DNA of 64,000 nucleotides from Simmondsia chinensis (taxonomy: Eukaryota > Streptophyta > Magnoliopsida > Caryophyllales > Simmondsiaceae), in NCBI GenBank assembly GCA_018398585.1, contig JAGTTD010000015.1:7383001-7447000 (forward strand). The letters are read 5' to 3'. The position numbers and the translations under genes are program-made. The notes below the pieces were generated by a model. It had not been told where the DNA came from, did not search any database, and saw only the letters and a program-made list of their open reading frames with translations. How positions within the stretch are numbered: the stretch's first letter is position 1; each line of letters opens with the position of its first letter. Shown piece after piece: positions 1-10,929 of the stretch.

Positions 1-141
1 CCAATGCATTGACCAGATTTTGGCACTTAGTCTATAGTCATATTGGCTTTGTGGAAACAATGATGAAAACTAACACATTGATAGCTTCCATCAAAATTTA
101 GTGAACTTTTTTCATACTCTGCGACTTCTTGTTAAAAACAC

Positions 142-1152
142 TAGGGTCATATTTAGAGCATGGAATTGGAACTTGAAATAATTCCAATTCTATTATTTGG
201 TTCACCTGCTGAAATTCGAATTATAATTCAACTACCTAATTCCATGGCATTGCATTTTAACTGAAAATCATACTTACCATTTCCTTAGGGTGGGGATAAG
301 GAACTACAATTCTATATTAACTCCATTGACCTAAATCTCAAAATGACCGCACTTGATTAACTCAAATCCAAGATGACTCAAAATCGAAGACTTAGACACA
401 CCTTGAAATTTGACCCGAACCTTGAAATCACCCAACTCGAATGAATTGAACTTGAAATGATCAAAATTAACTTAACTTAAAGTCCGAAGTAACCCAAGCT
501 GACTAACCCGAAACTCGAGATGACTCAACTACAAAAAATGAAACTATTCGATTTGAAGATTATGTAAACAAGCTAAGTCGAAGTGGAAATGTCCTGACCA
601 AATTCACCCAAAACTTAACATGACCCAAATCTAAAATGGCACAACTCAAGTCCAACCCATGATTACTTGAAATTTGAAATGATACAACTCATTTGTTCCA
701 AAACTAAGATGACTCGAGCTCAAAATAACCTAAATCAACTCAAACCCGATCGATTTTAGTCTGAATCTCGAAAAGACCTAACCCAATTAATTAAAAATTT
801 GGAATAACTTAAACACCAAATGATCCTACGTGATACTAGACTCAATTTGACTTAAAACTCAAATAACTTAAACTCAAAATGAATCACTCTAGCCTTAACA
901 ACTCAAACGCAATGTGAATGGCGCCGACCAAAATCTGCTTGTAGCTAATTAAAACTTATAATGCTCCAGCTTGATTGATCGAAAACTAGTGATCACTCAG
1001 ATTATTATCGAATTATAATTCTAACCTCTAATTCCTTTGATAAACCAAACAATAGAATTTCAATTCTATCAGAATTTCAATTCTACCATAATTAGAATTG
1101 GAATTGCAATTCCACATTTCATTTTCAATTTCATGTGCCAAATAGAGCCTAA
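142..1152. repeat. Possible inverted-repeat DNA element with degenerate short-repeat core
   Basis: The left end (AGGGTCATATTTAGAG, from 142) and the reverse complement of the right end (AGGCTCTATTTGGCAC, ending near 1152) can be aligned with gaps. Both are followed by AATTG/AATTCC-rich sequence. Between them, about 330-900, runs a degenerate short-period repeat of the type ACTCAAAATGACC. No transposase ORF is visible and no clean target-site duplication was found. It could be an old non-autonomous hAT- or PIF-like element, or simply AT-rich repeat DNA. Confidence is low. Confidence 0.3.
330..900. repeat. Degenerate short-period repeat (ACTCRAAATGACY type)
   Basis: The words AACTCAAAATGAC, CTCGAGATGACTC, CTTGAAATGATC and AACCCGAAACTC recur every 15-25 bases with many substitutions, giving a satellite-like texture without a fixed period. 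There is no coding potential. This is visible in the sequence, but its origin is unknown. Confidence 0.5.
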
Positions 1153-1159
1153 CATGGAT

Positions 1160-2104
1160 CGTATATATTGTCGTAATTATACACAATATCAACATTGTTT
1201 GGTGAAAATTGGTTGGATTCTCGGTAAGGTTCATCAAATTCTGGCATGGGGCATGTAGTTGATAAATTTTTAATCTGCGGGATATCTAATTGTAAATAAT
1301 GAATGTGATTATACAGATGATAAATACTATATTCAGTTTATGGTTATTGTATATATACCATATTTAAGTGTAATCGGTGGACTTATGTGACAGGCAAAGC
1401 GGACCTTGTTGATGAATTATAAAGTTGAGATCAAGTCCAATGCATAATAGGCTAGCATCCTTTAGACTGAGATTCTTTTTTTTTTTTCTGAATTTTTCAG
1501 CTTGTTTTAAAAGAGAAATAATTTTTCTCAAAGTCTATTATAAATTTTTTAAATTTCTCCTTCGTATTTTTCTTGTATTCCAAATAAGGGAAAAACACTT
1601 TCTTTCATATTTTTTTTCTTTCGTAATATTTACTTATCCAAATGGAGCCTTATAAAATGGATTGAATTTTCTTAGAACGCGGATCTTTTACAATACATTT
1701 TTGAGGAGAAACACAATTTTCTTGCAAAAGTTTTTAAAAAATAGGAATTCTCAATGGAGATAACTCAGCTAGCTATTTGCAATATCAAAGCTACATTTTT
1801 TTTCCAATAATTAGCGACAAAGTTACGATACAATAGGCACCTCGTATAAACAATACCTTATTCAACCTTAGCAAAAGGGGAACAAAATAAATACAAGAAA
1901 AAAAATGTACAGCAGACCAGGAAAACAAAATTACTGGACAAAACACAAACAAATAACTAACAGGAATTATGTCAAATCTACATGTTCAGTGCACCAAATA
2001 AAAAGTACTACATGACGATTATTTAAATTTGTGAAGGCAGGATCATATGGTACTTTCTGAGGATGAAAAGCTTTGGTTCGAACAAAAAAAAATTGTTGCA
2101 TTAC
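1160..2104. other. Non-coding AT-rich sequence, no gene seen
   Basis: Poly-T and poly-A runs and short ORFs in every frame, none with a recognisable motif. No splice-consistent coding block or RNA gene was recognised. Confidence 0.6.
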
Positions 2105-2290
2105 CCACTGAGAGTGATAGGAGGCAAGTGAGAGGATAGAGTGTTACTTTAGGCTAAAAAGTCTGGAGTTTGATTCCCCTCTTGAACCTCTCCCTGAGGA
2201 ATCCCTGACTTAAATGGCGTATGTGGTGTGTGAGTCGCTACATCGACCGGGGTTTACTGGGTAACTGGGTTCCCCCTTAGCAAACAAAAT
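2105..2290 (+). mobile_element. Possible tRNA-derived SINE
   Basis: The segment has GGAGTTTGATTCCCCTC near 2164, close to the pol III B-box consensus (GWTCRANNC, one mismatch). It lies about 40 bases after a GTGAGAGGATAGAG block that could be a weak A box. A GC-richer body follows, unlike the AT-rich flanks. No poly(A) tail or target duplication was resolved, so this is a tentative SINE call. Confidence 0.35.
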
Positions 2291-2930
2291 GGTGCGTTAC
2301 TTTTGACGTTACCATTTATTACAAAAGAAAATTAGATTTTAACAACTGCTTAGTGGAAAATAACTTTACTTATAGAATGGCAGAAATCATCATTTCAACC
2401 AATTTAAAAGGTTTCAGGGCTTCCATCGGTCCGAATTTTGTTTATATTGTACGACTACTCATGTTGTCGTATAGTAAAATAAAATATGATTGATAAAAGA
2501 TATTTTCTTTTAAACCAAATAAGCCAACATCATATGGGGAAGCTTATATTTTCATTGACACCAACAACAAAAACCTCAACTTGATTTGATTTTCCTTAAA
2601 CAATCTATTCCCAAAGAAACTTTTCTAGAGAAGAATGCTATTACAGCGCAGATAAAAAGAAAATTGGAAACGGCAGGTTGAACGATCTTCCTGTAAACTT
2701 TTATTTCTAAAACAATTAAGAAGCAAAGGGGAAAAGTTGACCATAATTCTCACAAATCGAGAATAGAAGAGAACAAATAAAAATAGAAAGAAAATCTGAA
2801 TAATTGAATGTTAAAAAAAACTAGTCTTCGTCTTCTTTAAATAGATGAGCTAATTCACCTAAAATAAAAGATCAAAATTATAAAAGAGATGAATACAAAG
2901 ATAAATGATAAAATCTACTAATCTAAACTA
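2291..2930. other. Non-coding sequence, no gene seen
   Basis: AT-rich with no ORF showing a recognisable motif, no tRNA or rRNA, and no clear repeat boundary. Confidence 0.55.
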
Positions 2931-3286
2931 AACTTCCCTGATTGAAGTTAAATTCTAGAGGCGGTTCATGCCTTTCCGCGTCTCTCTTCCATCTCGCCAA
3001 GCGATCCATCTCACCAAGATCCGATCCGCTAAGTAATCCATGACCCGCCAAGATGCGGGCTGTGTCATTCTCCTTGATTTGGAGAGAATTCACCCTCAAA
3101 TTCATTAATGGATCGTTCAGATCACGTCCCCACACCCCCATCCTCCATCTTGCCAAGCCCCAACTCTCCAAGCTCGCTCAGACGTGGGTTGTTGACCCAA
3201 CTCGCCAAGGTGCGGGTTGTAATCCATCTCGCCAAGGTGCGGGCTATATCAAGTACTTTCCATTTACCAAGCTGAGTGTAACACAT
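2931..3286. repeat. Degenerate CTCGCCAAG-type repeat next to the composite element
   Basis: CTCGCCAAG or CCGCCAAG followed by GTGCGGG or ATGCGGG recurs at roughly 2993, 3046, 3200 and 3228, with weaker copies between. The short ORFs across it on both strands show no domain. The style resembles leader or linker DNA of plant LTR retrotransposons, but that origin is inferred. Confidence 0.4.
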
Positions 3287-3291
3287 CATCA

Positions 3292-3459
3292 TATTGAGGA
3301 CTCCACATGTGAGTCTTGTTGAATCCCACATTGGAGTTGAGAGAAAGAAGTGATCACCTTATAAGCCTCGTAGATTACTTCACCTATTGCCAATTGGTTT
3401 TAGGATGGAACCTCACTTGGGCTTACATGTGGATCTCATGTGTTCCAACTCCGTGGGTT
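3292..3459 (+). repeat. 5' copy of LTR family X (3'-truncated)
   Basis: This aligns with 8182-8378 with about 12 differences over 168 bases by eye. Both copies share the block CCAATTGGTTTTAGGATGG. The last 30 or so bases of X, present in the right copy, are missing here. After a short run of GGATCTCATGT repeats, the sequence passes into the leader before gag. It is preceded by the duplication CATCA. Confidence 0.75.
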
Positions 3460-3551
3460 GGATCTCATGTGGATCTCATGGTGCCCGAGCCACGGTGTAA
3501 GATTTGTCAAGACAAGCTTGTTTTTCACATAGTCAAACTCTTGTTGGCATA

Positions 3552-6500
3552 ATGGGCGATCTTCAAGTAGTTGGAGGAATCAAAAAGCTCAACAACACAA
3601 ACTACACCAGGTGGGTAACATGTATGAAGTCTTACCTACAAGGTCAGGACCTTTGGGAGATTTTCGATGGTGGTGAAGTTACACAATCGGCAGCAGAAGA
3701 TGCCAATGGCATCTTGCGGAAGTGGAAAATTAAAGCAGGCAAAGCAATGTTTGCTTTAAAGACCACAATTGAAGAAGAAATGTTGGAGCACATACGCGAT
3801 GCTAAAACACCGAAGGAAGCATGGGACACTTTTGTTACACTCTTTTCAAAGAAGAGTGATACAAGACTGCAAATTTTCAAAAACGAGCTGATATCGATGG
3901 CGCAACGTGACATGACGATTGCCCAATTTTTTCACAAGGTGAAATCAATATGCCGTAAAATTTCTGTTTTAGATCCAACAGCGTCTATCGGGGATGCCAG
4001 GATAAAGAGATTAATTATTCATGGTTTAAAACCCGAATACCGAGGGTTTGTTGCAGCTATACAGAGATGGCCGACACAACCATCACTTGTTGAGTTTGAA
4101 AATTTGCTTGCTGGTCAAGAAGCTATAGCCAAGCAAATGGGAGGAGTCTTGTTGAAGAGTGAAGAGGAAGCGCTCTACACCAACAAAAGCAACGGTAAAC
4201 GACATAGTAATGGTGGATCTAAAAAGGATGGTGAAAAGAATTATCACCAAGGAAAGGAAGACTCTCATCGATGGGGAGCTTCAAAGAATCGCGGTAATAT
4301 TAAAAAGTTCAATGGCAAGTGTTACAACTGCGGGAAAATGGGCCACATGGCAAAAGACTGTTGGTCGAAGAAAAATCATGTTGAAAGTAATACTGTTACT
4401 TCTACTTCTAAGGAAAGCGAAGATGGTTGGGATGCCGAAGCGCTTTTCACTATAGAGAAAGAAGACTTAGCTCTCATGGCAACAACATCAGAAAAGATTG
4501 ACTACAAGACTGACTGGATTGTAGATTCAGGCTGCTCAAATCACATGACAGGTGATAAACAGATGTTGCAAAACTTGTCTGAGTATAAGGGAGGTCGTAT
4601 GGTGGCGACAGCTGATAACTCAAGATTACCGATAGCCCATATCGGTAAGACTACAGTTACGCCTCGATATAATTCTAACAAGATGCCACTTCAAGATGTT
4701 TATTATGTTCCAGGGATGAAGAAAAATTTGTTATCTGTAGCTCAATTAACATCATTAGGCCATTATGTTATGTTCGGTCCTCGAGATGTGAAGGTGTATC
4801 GTGACATCAAAATCTCAGAAAAACCGGCAATGGAAGGACGACGAGTGGAGTCAGTCTATATGTTATCAGCAGAGTCTGCATATGTGGACAAGGCAAGAAA
4901 AAATGAGACAACAGATCTATGGCACATGCGGTTAGGTCACGTTAGCTTTTCCAAGCTAAAGGTGATGGCAAATAAGTTGATGTTGAAAGGGCTACCACAT
5001 CTTGATGTGCGGACAGACACAATATGTGCAGGATGCCAGTATGGTAAAGCAAACCAACTACCATACGTGGAATCAAAATTTAAAGCAGCAGAACCATTAG
5101 AGTTAGTTCATTCTGATGTGCTCAGACCAGTTAAGCAGCCGTCAATTGGTGGTATGCGATACATGGTGACTTTCATTGATGACTTCTCAAGGTACGTGTG
5201 GATTTTCTTTATGAAAGAAAAATCTGACACATTCTCAAAGTTTAAAGAGTTCAGAAAGATAGTTGAAGGAGAAGTGGGAAAGAAGATTCGTTGCTTACGC
5301 ACAGATAATGGGGGAGAATATAGTTCAAACGAGTTCTCTCAATACCTGAAGGAATCCCAAATACGTCATCAATACACTTGTGCCAATACACCACAACAAA
5401 ATGGTGTAGCTGAAAGAAAAAATAGGCATCTTGCAGAAATTTGTCGCAGTATGCTACATGCAAAGAATATACCGGGAAGGTTTTGGGCTGAAGCAATGAG
5501 GACTGCAGCTGTTGTGATCAGCAAACTTCCTCAACAGAAGTTAGAATTTGTTTCACCCTTTGAGAAACTGTGGAACGTGAAACCTACAGTTAGTTACTTT
5601 CGAGTATTTGTTTGTGTATGTTATGTATTTGTTCCTGATTATTTACAGAACAAGTTTGACAAGAAAGCTATTAGATGTATCTTTGTGGGATACGATAGCC
5701 AGAGAAAGGGATGGAAATGTTGTGATCCAACAAGTGACAGATGCTACACTTCACGAAATGTGGTGTTTGATGAAGCATCTTCTTGGTGGTCCTCAGAGAA
5801 GAAGGTGTTACCTGACTTGAAAGAATTTGAAGACAAGCTGCAACAAAAGATGGGGGAGCATATTGCTCAATTTCAACCAAGTTCAGATGAATCAGAAGAT
5901 TAGAATGGAAGTGACGTCGAACAAATAGTGACTCAAAGTCCTTGGCGAACTGGTGTGTATCAACAACCAAGAGAAGAAGGTGAGCCTAGTGAAACTGAAG
6001 AATCAACTCCGCAATCTCAACTTCGAAGGGCAACAAGAACACGAAGGCCAAATCCCAAATATGCCAATGCAGCCATAGTCGAAGAAATAACTATAAAAGA
6101 ACCTGAGACGTTCGAAGAAGCATCACAAAGTTTTGAGTGGATGGCAGCAATGAAAGAAGAGATTGTTGCACTTGACCAAAACCAAACTTGGGATCTTGTG
6201 CCAAAGCCAAGAGATGTGAAACCCATATCCCGTAAGTGGGTTTACAAGATAAAGCATCATCCAGATGGCTCAGTCGAAAGATACAAAGCACGATTGGTAG
6301 CTCGTGGTTTTTCTAAACAATATGGACTAGACTATGACGAAACATTTAGGCCAGTAGCGAAACTTACAACTGTGCGAGTCTTACTTGCACTTGCAGCCAA
6401 CAAAGACCGGAATTTGTGTCAAATGGATGTGAAGAATGCTTTTCTTCATGGAGAGCTAGATCGAGAGATCTACATGATTCAACCAATGGGTTTTCAGAGT

Positions 6501-7651
6501 CAAGATCGTCCTGAATATGTGTTTAAGCTGCGGAAAGCACTCTATGGACTAAAACAAGCACCTAGGGCATGGTATGGTAAAATTGCTGAATTCCTAACAC
6601 AAAGCGGTTATTCAGTTACTCCTGCAGATTCCAGCTTGTTTGTCAAAGCCGTTGGAGGAAAATTAGCGATCGTGTTAGTGTACGTGGATGATTTAATCCT
6701 AATAGGTGATGATAAGGTAGAAATTCTTTAGACAAAGGAGAATTTATCAGTACGTTTCCAGATGAAGGAACTTGGACAGCTCAATCACTTTCTTGGCTTA
6801 GAGATTGATCGCACACGAGAAGGAATATTTCTTTGTCAGCAAAAATATTCCAAAGATTTGTTGAAAAGGTTTGGAATGCTCGAATGCAAGCCGATTTCAA
6901 CGCCTATGGAGCCAAATTCCAAAATGTGCACACATGAAGGAAAAGATTTGGGAAATTCAACGATGTACCGATAATTGGTAGGTAGTCTAATCTACTTAAC
7001 CTTGACTTGACCTGACATTTCTTATGCAGTTGGTGTGATGAGTCGGTACACGCAAAATCCAAAGAAGCATCATTTGGAAGCAGTTCGACGAATACTGAGA
7101 TATGTGAAGAGCACAATTGACTATGGTCTTTTGTACAAGAAAGGTGAAGACTGCAAGTTAGTTGGCTACTGTGATGCTGACTATGCAGGAGATCATGACA
7201 CAGGAGATCGACAACTGGGTATGCGTTCAAGCTTGGTTGTGGAACAATTTCTTGGTGTAGCAAGAGACAACCAACAGTATCATTGTCAACCACTGAGGCT
7301 GAATGTCGAGCAGCAGCAATGGCAGCTCAAGAAAGTACATGGTTGATACAACTGTTAAATGATCTACATCAAATAGTAGATTATACAGTTCCGCTGTACT
7401 GTGACAATCAATCAGCAATTCGTTTGGCAGAGAATCCGGTCTTTCATGCAAGAACTAAGCATGTTGAAGTGCACTACCACTTTATCAGAGAAAAGGTTTT
7501 GCAAGATGAGATTGAAATGAGACCGATCAACACAAATGATCAAGTTTCCGATTTGTTCACGAAGAGTTTAAGTACTGGCAAGTTTGAAAATTTTCGTAAT
7601 CAACTTGACACAATGAAGAAGATGAGAGCTAACATTGAGGGGAGGTGTTGA
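3552..7651 (+). pseudogene. Ty1/Copia gag-pol polyprotein, interrupted by stops and a frameshift
   Basis: The start chosen is ATG 3552 (MGDLQVVGG), although the frame is open upstream to 3504. Domains in order: gag (N-terminal 250 aa), CCHC zinc knuckle [14 protein letters not shown] (about residue 257), protease [12 protein letters not shown], integrase HHCC ([16 protein letters not shown]) and DDE core ([24 protein letters not shown]), reverse transcriptase ([27 protein letters not shown]), then RNase H ([25 protein letters not shown]). The order integrase before RT defines Copia; the gag style is TNT1-like. In-frame stops lie at 5901, 6729, about 6972 and about 7010, and the frame shifts near 7205-7283 inside RNase H. 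Everything up to 5900 is open, so decay is moderate. It is probably inactive. Confidence 0.93.
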
Positions 7652-8008
7652 GATCAATGCTAGCTCATATAATTAAAACTAAATCTAATTTAAGTATATA
7701 TGTCTAATTTAAGTGGATTGAATGTGAGGTTACAAATTAATTAGTTATTAAAAATGAGTGGTTTGTATTACATTTGGGTTATTATAAATACCCATGACCT
7801 TAAACCTTAAATGATATCGAGAATGTAAAATAAATAAGACAAAAGTCTTATATATATATATATATATACAAGGTTGTAGTCTTGTTATTGAGAGTTTTAT
7901 CGTAATATTCTCAATTAAATAAAGTTTTGTGTTGTGTCTCCAATTTTGTGTGAATTTCTTCTTTGAGATATAAAATTTAGAATTATATATTCTAAATTTT
8001 CTTCAACA
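7646..8008 (+). repeat. Copia LTR, 363 bp, TGTTGA...TCAACA
   Basis: It starts TGTTGAGATC directly after the purine tract ATTGAGGGGAGG (7634-7645), which makes it the 3' LTR of the gag-pol to its left. It ends TTCAACA, a perfect 6-bp terminal inverted repeat with the start. A TATAAATA box lies near 7783 and a TA microsatellite near 7851-7868. No second copy was found upstream of gag. Unusually, a primer-binding site follows it at once, as if it were also a 5' LTR. Confidence 0.85.
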
Positions 8009-8010
8009 AT

Positions 8011-8022
8011 TGGTATCAGAGC
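8011..8022 (+). promoter_or_regulatory. Primer-binding site for initiator tRNA-Met
   Basis: TGGTATCAGAGC lies two bases after the LTR end at 8008. This is the common plant Copia and TRIM primer site. It shows that the DNA to the right, not gag-pol on the left, is organised as a 5' leader. Confidence 0.85.
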
Positions 8023-8181
8023 GGGTTGTTGATCCCGATCTCTTATTTGTCGCACCGTGTCCTCATGAAGAGGGGTGCATTTGTGTTTGGTGCCCCGAGG
8101 CCTCTCCAGTATGTTGGATCCAGTTGGATCGGAGAAGGAGGCAAGGGGTGCGTTTGTCGTAGACTCACAAGTGAGGGGGAG
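8023..8181 (+). mobile_element. TRIM-like internal region ending in polypurine tract
   Basis: About 159 non-coding bases run from the primer site to a purine tract GTGAGGGGGAG (8171-8181) that abuts the right X LTR. PBS, short non-coding interior, PPT and LTR is the layout of a terminal-repeat retrotransposon in miniature. No ORF is seen. Confidence 0.6.
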
Positions 8182-8378
8182 TATTGAGGACTCCACATGT
8201 GAGTCCTGTTGAATCCTACATTAGAGTTGAGAGAAAGAAGTGATCACCTTATAAGCCTAGTATATTACTCCACCTATTGCCAATTGGTTTTAGGATGGAA
8301 CTCCACTTGGGCTTATATGTGGATCTCATGTGTTCCAACTTCATGGGTCGAGCCTAAACGCCCGATGAAAATTTAACA
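8182..8378 (+). repeat. 3' copy of LTR family X, 197 bp
   Basis: It starts TATTGAGGACTCC after the purine tract, ends AATTTAACA, and is followed by CATCA (8379-8383). It is the most complete copy here of a family also found at 40420-41121, near 46010-46185 and, reversed, near 47345-47510. Confidence 0.8.
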
Positions 8379-8383
8379 CATCA

Positions 8384-9530
8384 GACATCTGACTGCCGGA
8401 ATGCGAAAAATGCAACTACCGTAAATTATCCTAACTTGAAGTCAAGCATTTACAATGCTCTTTCCAAGTCCCAACTTTACTGCTGGTTGCTTAATAAGTT
8501 TCAACTACCAATGCAAAAATTGAAGGGAGAATAAAAGGACCAAAATTATTATTATTAGAGTAATATCGTTATTTTTACGAAAAAAATTTGTAATTATCAT
8601 TTCTATAAATCATATTATTGCTCCGATAACAACAGCTCCCAATAAAAAACAACAAAAAAGTCGATGTTAACCATCTCAGATAATTGAAGGGTTTAAATTG
8701 AGGGTGCTAATTATTGCTTTTTCCACAATGGATTACAAACTATATCATTGGTTTTCTTTATAATTGCAATTGATTTTTGGGTTAAATAACACAACATTTG
8801 GTGAAATAGTTTTGACACACACTTTAGTGTAAATTCGTTAACAAGTTGTGTATTAAATAGAATAGTTTAACTAGCGGTATAAATTGGGATAAAAAGGATT
8901 AAAAAGTCAAACCCTTCGAAAAAAACATCATTTTGCCAAAGCCAACACGCTTAATTGGAAGTAATAGTGTTAACCGTTGTTTACTTTTTTATTTTTTATA
9001 CTTTCAAATTCTCTTGCTCCTCTCTCTCCTCCAGAGGCCGAGTCGAGCCTTGAGTCTGTCAATTTGGAAACTTCAAGTTTGAACTCAACTCGTTACAGGC
9101 TCTGGCCCAATTCGACAAGTTTCAAACTAAGCGTGTAATATTTAGGCTTATTTAAGTTCAATCTGGGCATGAGCTCAACAACACTAGCGTATGGTGGTGT
9201 TGGTGGAAAACGACAGGATGGCAGTGTCTAATTCAACCCCAGTAGGATAGAAGGAGATGGAGAAAGATGACGGCAATGATGGCGAAGGAAAAGGTGCGCT
9301 AGTGAGAGCGACGACTGGGGAGGAGGGACAAAGCAGAGCCAGGCCTGGCTCTCACGCTCAATGTAGGCATACAAGGTGTCAATGGGGTTGTGGGTGCTGG
9401 CGGTGACGATGGGATTTGGGGTTTTACAGTGGGTTTGGGAGGCAAGGGGGCGTCTTGGCAGTGACGAGGGCGATAACAAGAGGTGACTACTATATCCACA
9501 GTAATGGTGACGGCGACAGCAGTGACTTGT
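8384..9530. other. Non-coding sequence, no gene seen
   Basis: AT-rich to 9000, then a GC-richer part with pyrimidine-rich stretches (9010-9500). Overlapping ORFs of 66-83 codons on the minus strand are low-complexity Pro/Ser/His-rich and show no domain. No RNA gene was recognised. Confidence 0.55.
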
Positions 9531-10076
9531 GCTGCAAATGAGCCATGTCGGCTCGCGAGCCGGTTTAACTCGTTAAGGGCTCAGCTCGGGCTCAGCTAAG
9601 TTAACTCGAGAGCCGGCTTAGCTCTTTTAAGGGGCGGCTTGTTTAAATAAATGAGCCAAATAAACCGAGACTGACTCAGCTCTAAAAGATCACGAGCCAG
9701 CTCGTTTATCGGAATTGGATTACATGTATGCTTTTGTATTTACAATTTCCATGCATGATTTATTTTATTACCCTTTTCTAACTACTCAAGTAACAATAAT
9801 CTTAAATGAGTCTAACAAATCTGATAAATAAGTCTAACAGGCTTGGTAAATGAGCCCAATGAGGCAGCGTGTAAATGAGCCTCTAAAGATTAACAAGCCA
9901 GCTCACTAATAATCAAGCCTAAATGATATCGATATTGATTCAGTCTCATTTAGTTAACAAGCACGGATATGCAGCTCAATTAAATATATGATACTGCACT
10001 GAGCTGGTCTCATTAGTTAACGAGCCGAGTTGAGCCGAGCTAGCCATAGTTCAGCTCAGCTCGGCTCATTTGCAGC
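9531..10076. mobile_element. Non-autonomous element with 14-bp terminal inverted repeats, AGCC/GAGCC-rich
   Basis: GCTGCAAATGAGCC at 9531-9544 is repeated exactly, inverted, at 10063-10076. The interior is full of GAGCC, GCTCAG and AACTCGTTAA words in both orientations and has no transposase. No clear target-site duplication was found. A shorter relative-looking element with similar words lies at 45396-45634 in the MOSC gene. Confidence 0.6.
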
Positions 10077-10451
10077 TCTAGCAATGACCAAGACGTCAAC
10101 AATAGTGCTGGCAGAGGAAGATGCATTGGAAATTTCACATGCCCAAGTAGATTTCTATCACTTGCTTTGTTTTTTTTGCTACTTTTTCATGAAACGAGCA
10201 TGTTCCTCCATAAACTCTCTCTCTATTTTCTCTATGTTTTTCACTATTTCAGCTGCATTTCTTGCCAATAAGTTAAATGTTATGGTAATTAAATGAATGA
10301 GGAAAGACTAGCTTTGGTAGCAATGTTGTAAAACAAATTTTTGTTTATGTGAATAATAAATTAAAAGTAAGAAGAAAGATTAGAGAGATATGAGAGAGAA
10401 AGAATGATATTTTTATTTTATTTACCGGCATAATTGATATTACTACTATCC
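10077..10451. other. Non-coding flank of the LINE
   Basis: AT-rich with an AGAGAGATATGAGAGAG stretch near 10380. The 88-codon ORF that crosses it begins inside the neighbouring repeat and has no recognisable motif. Confidence 0.5.
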
Positions 10452-10929
10452 CTATATTTATAAGTCTCTTGGTGCCCCTACCCGTGGAGTACTCTAGAGA
10501 CCTAGTGCTCCGTCTCTCTCTTCTCCTATTCTCTTTGTCATTAACGCTTGCTCATCTACCTTCCTTCTATTTTTGATGTGCTCAAATCCCATGATTTTTT
10601 ACTTTTGCACCCTAGATTTTCCCCATTTGTGCCCTATTTTTCTAGTCATCTGGCTTTCATAGGGTTTTAGAGAGGTTGTCAATTTTATTGCCCATTTCTT
10701 GGCTCGAAGCGAATTTGTCGTCCATTTCATCAGTTTCTTGGTGGGTTCTCAGAGGTGGCCTTTGCCTCTTGTTGGATGCTCTTTGTCTTTAAGTTCAGGT
10801 TTTAGGGAAGACATTTGAAGTAATTTCTTCATCTGAGATCCTTATTTCAGTCCGAGTTGTTTTCTCTTAGTGAGGTAAGGGTTAGGTTTCCGCATTGTCT
10901 CAATTTCAGGAATAATTGCCTCGAGCTCC

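Larger units (their letters stand above)
3287..8383 (+). mobile_element. Composite retroelement: Copia gag-pol and LTR inside TRIM-like LTRs, TSD CATCA
   Basis: Two related copies of a 197-bp LTR-like sequence (family X: 3292-3459, cut short, and 8182-8378, complete) bound this segment. CATCA occurs immediately outside both (3287-3291 and 8379-8383), as expected for integrase-made 5-bp duplications. X ends in TTTAACA and starts TATTGAGG, presumably a mutated TG. Inside, in order, are a Copia gag-pol, its polypurine tract, a different 363-bp LTR, an initiator-Met primer site, about 160 bp of non-coding DNA, a second polypurine tract and the right X copy. The order fits a TRIM that received a Copia, or a chimera made during reverse transcription. 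Confidence 0.75.

Noticed and set aside
8011..8022. tRNA gene piece at TGGTATCAGAGC and the similar site at 21285
   Set aside because: Only the 12-13 bases that pair with the initiator tRNA are present, next to LTR edges; there is no cloverleaf.
9228..9499. Overlapping minus-strand ORFs with Pro/Ser/His-rich sequence
   Set aside because: Low complexity from a pyrimidine-rich strand, with no domain and no splice support.
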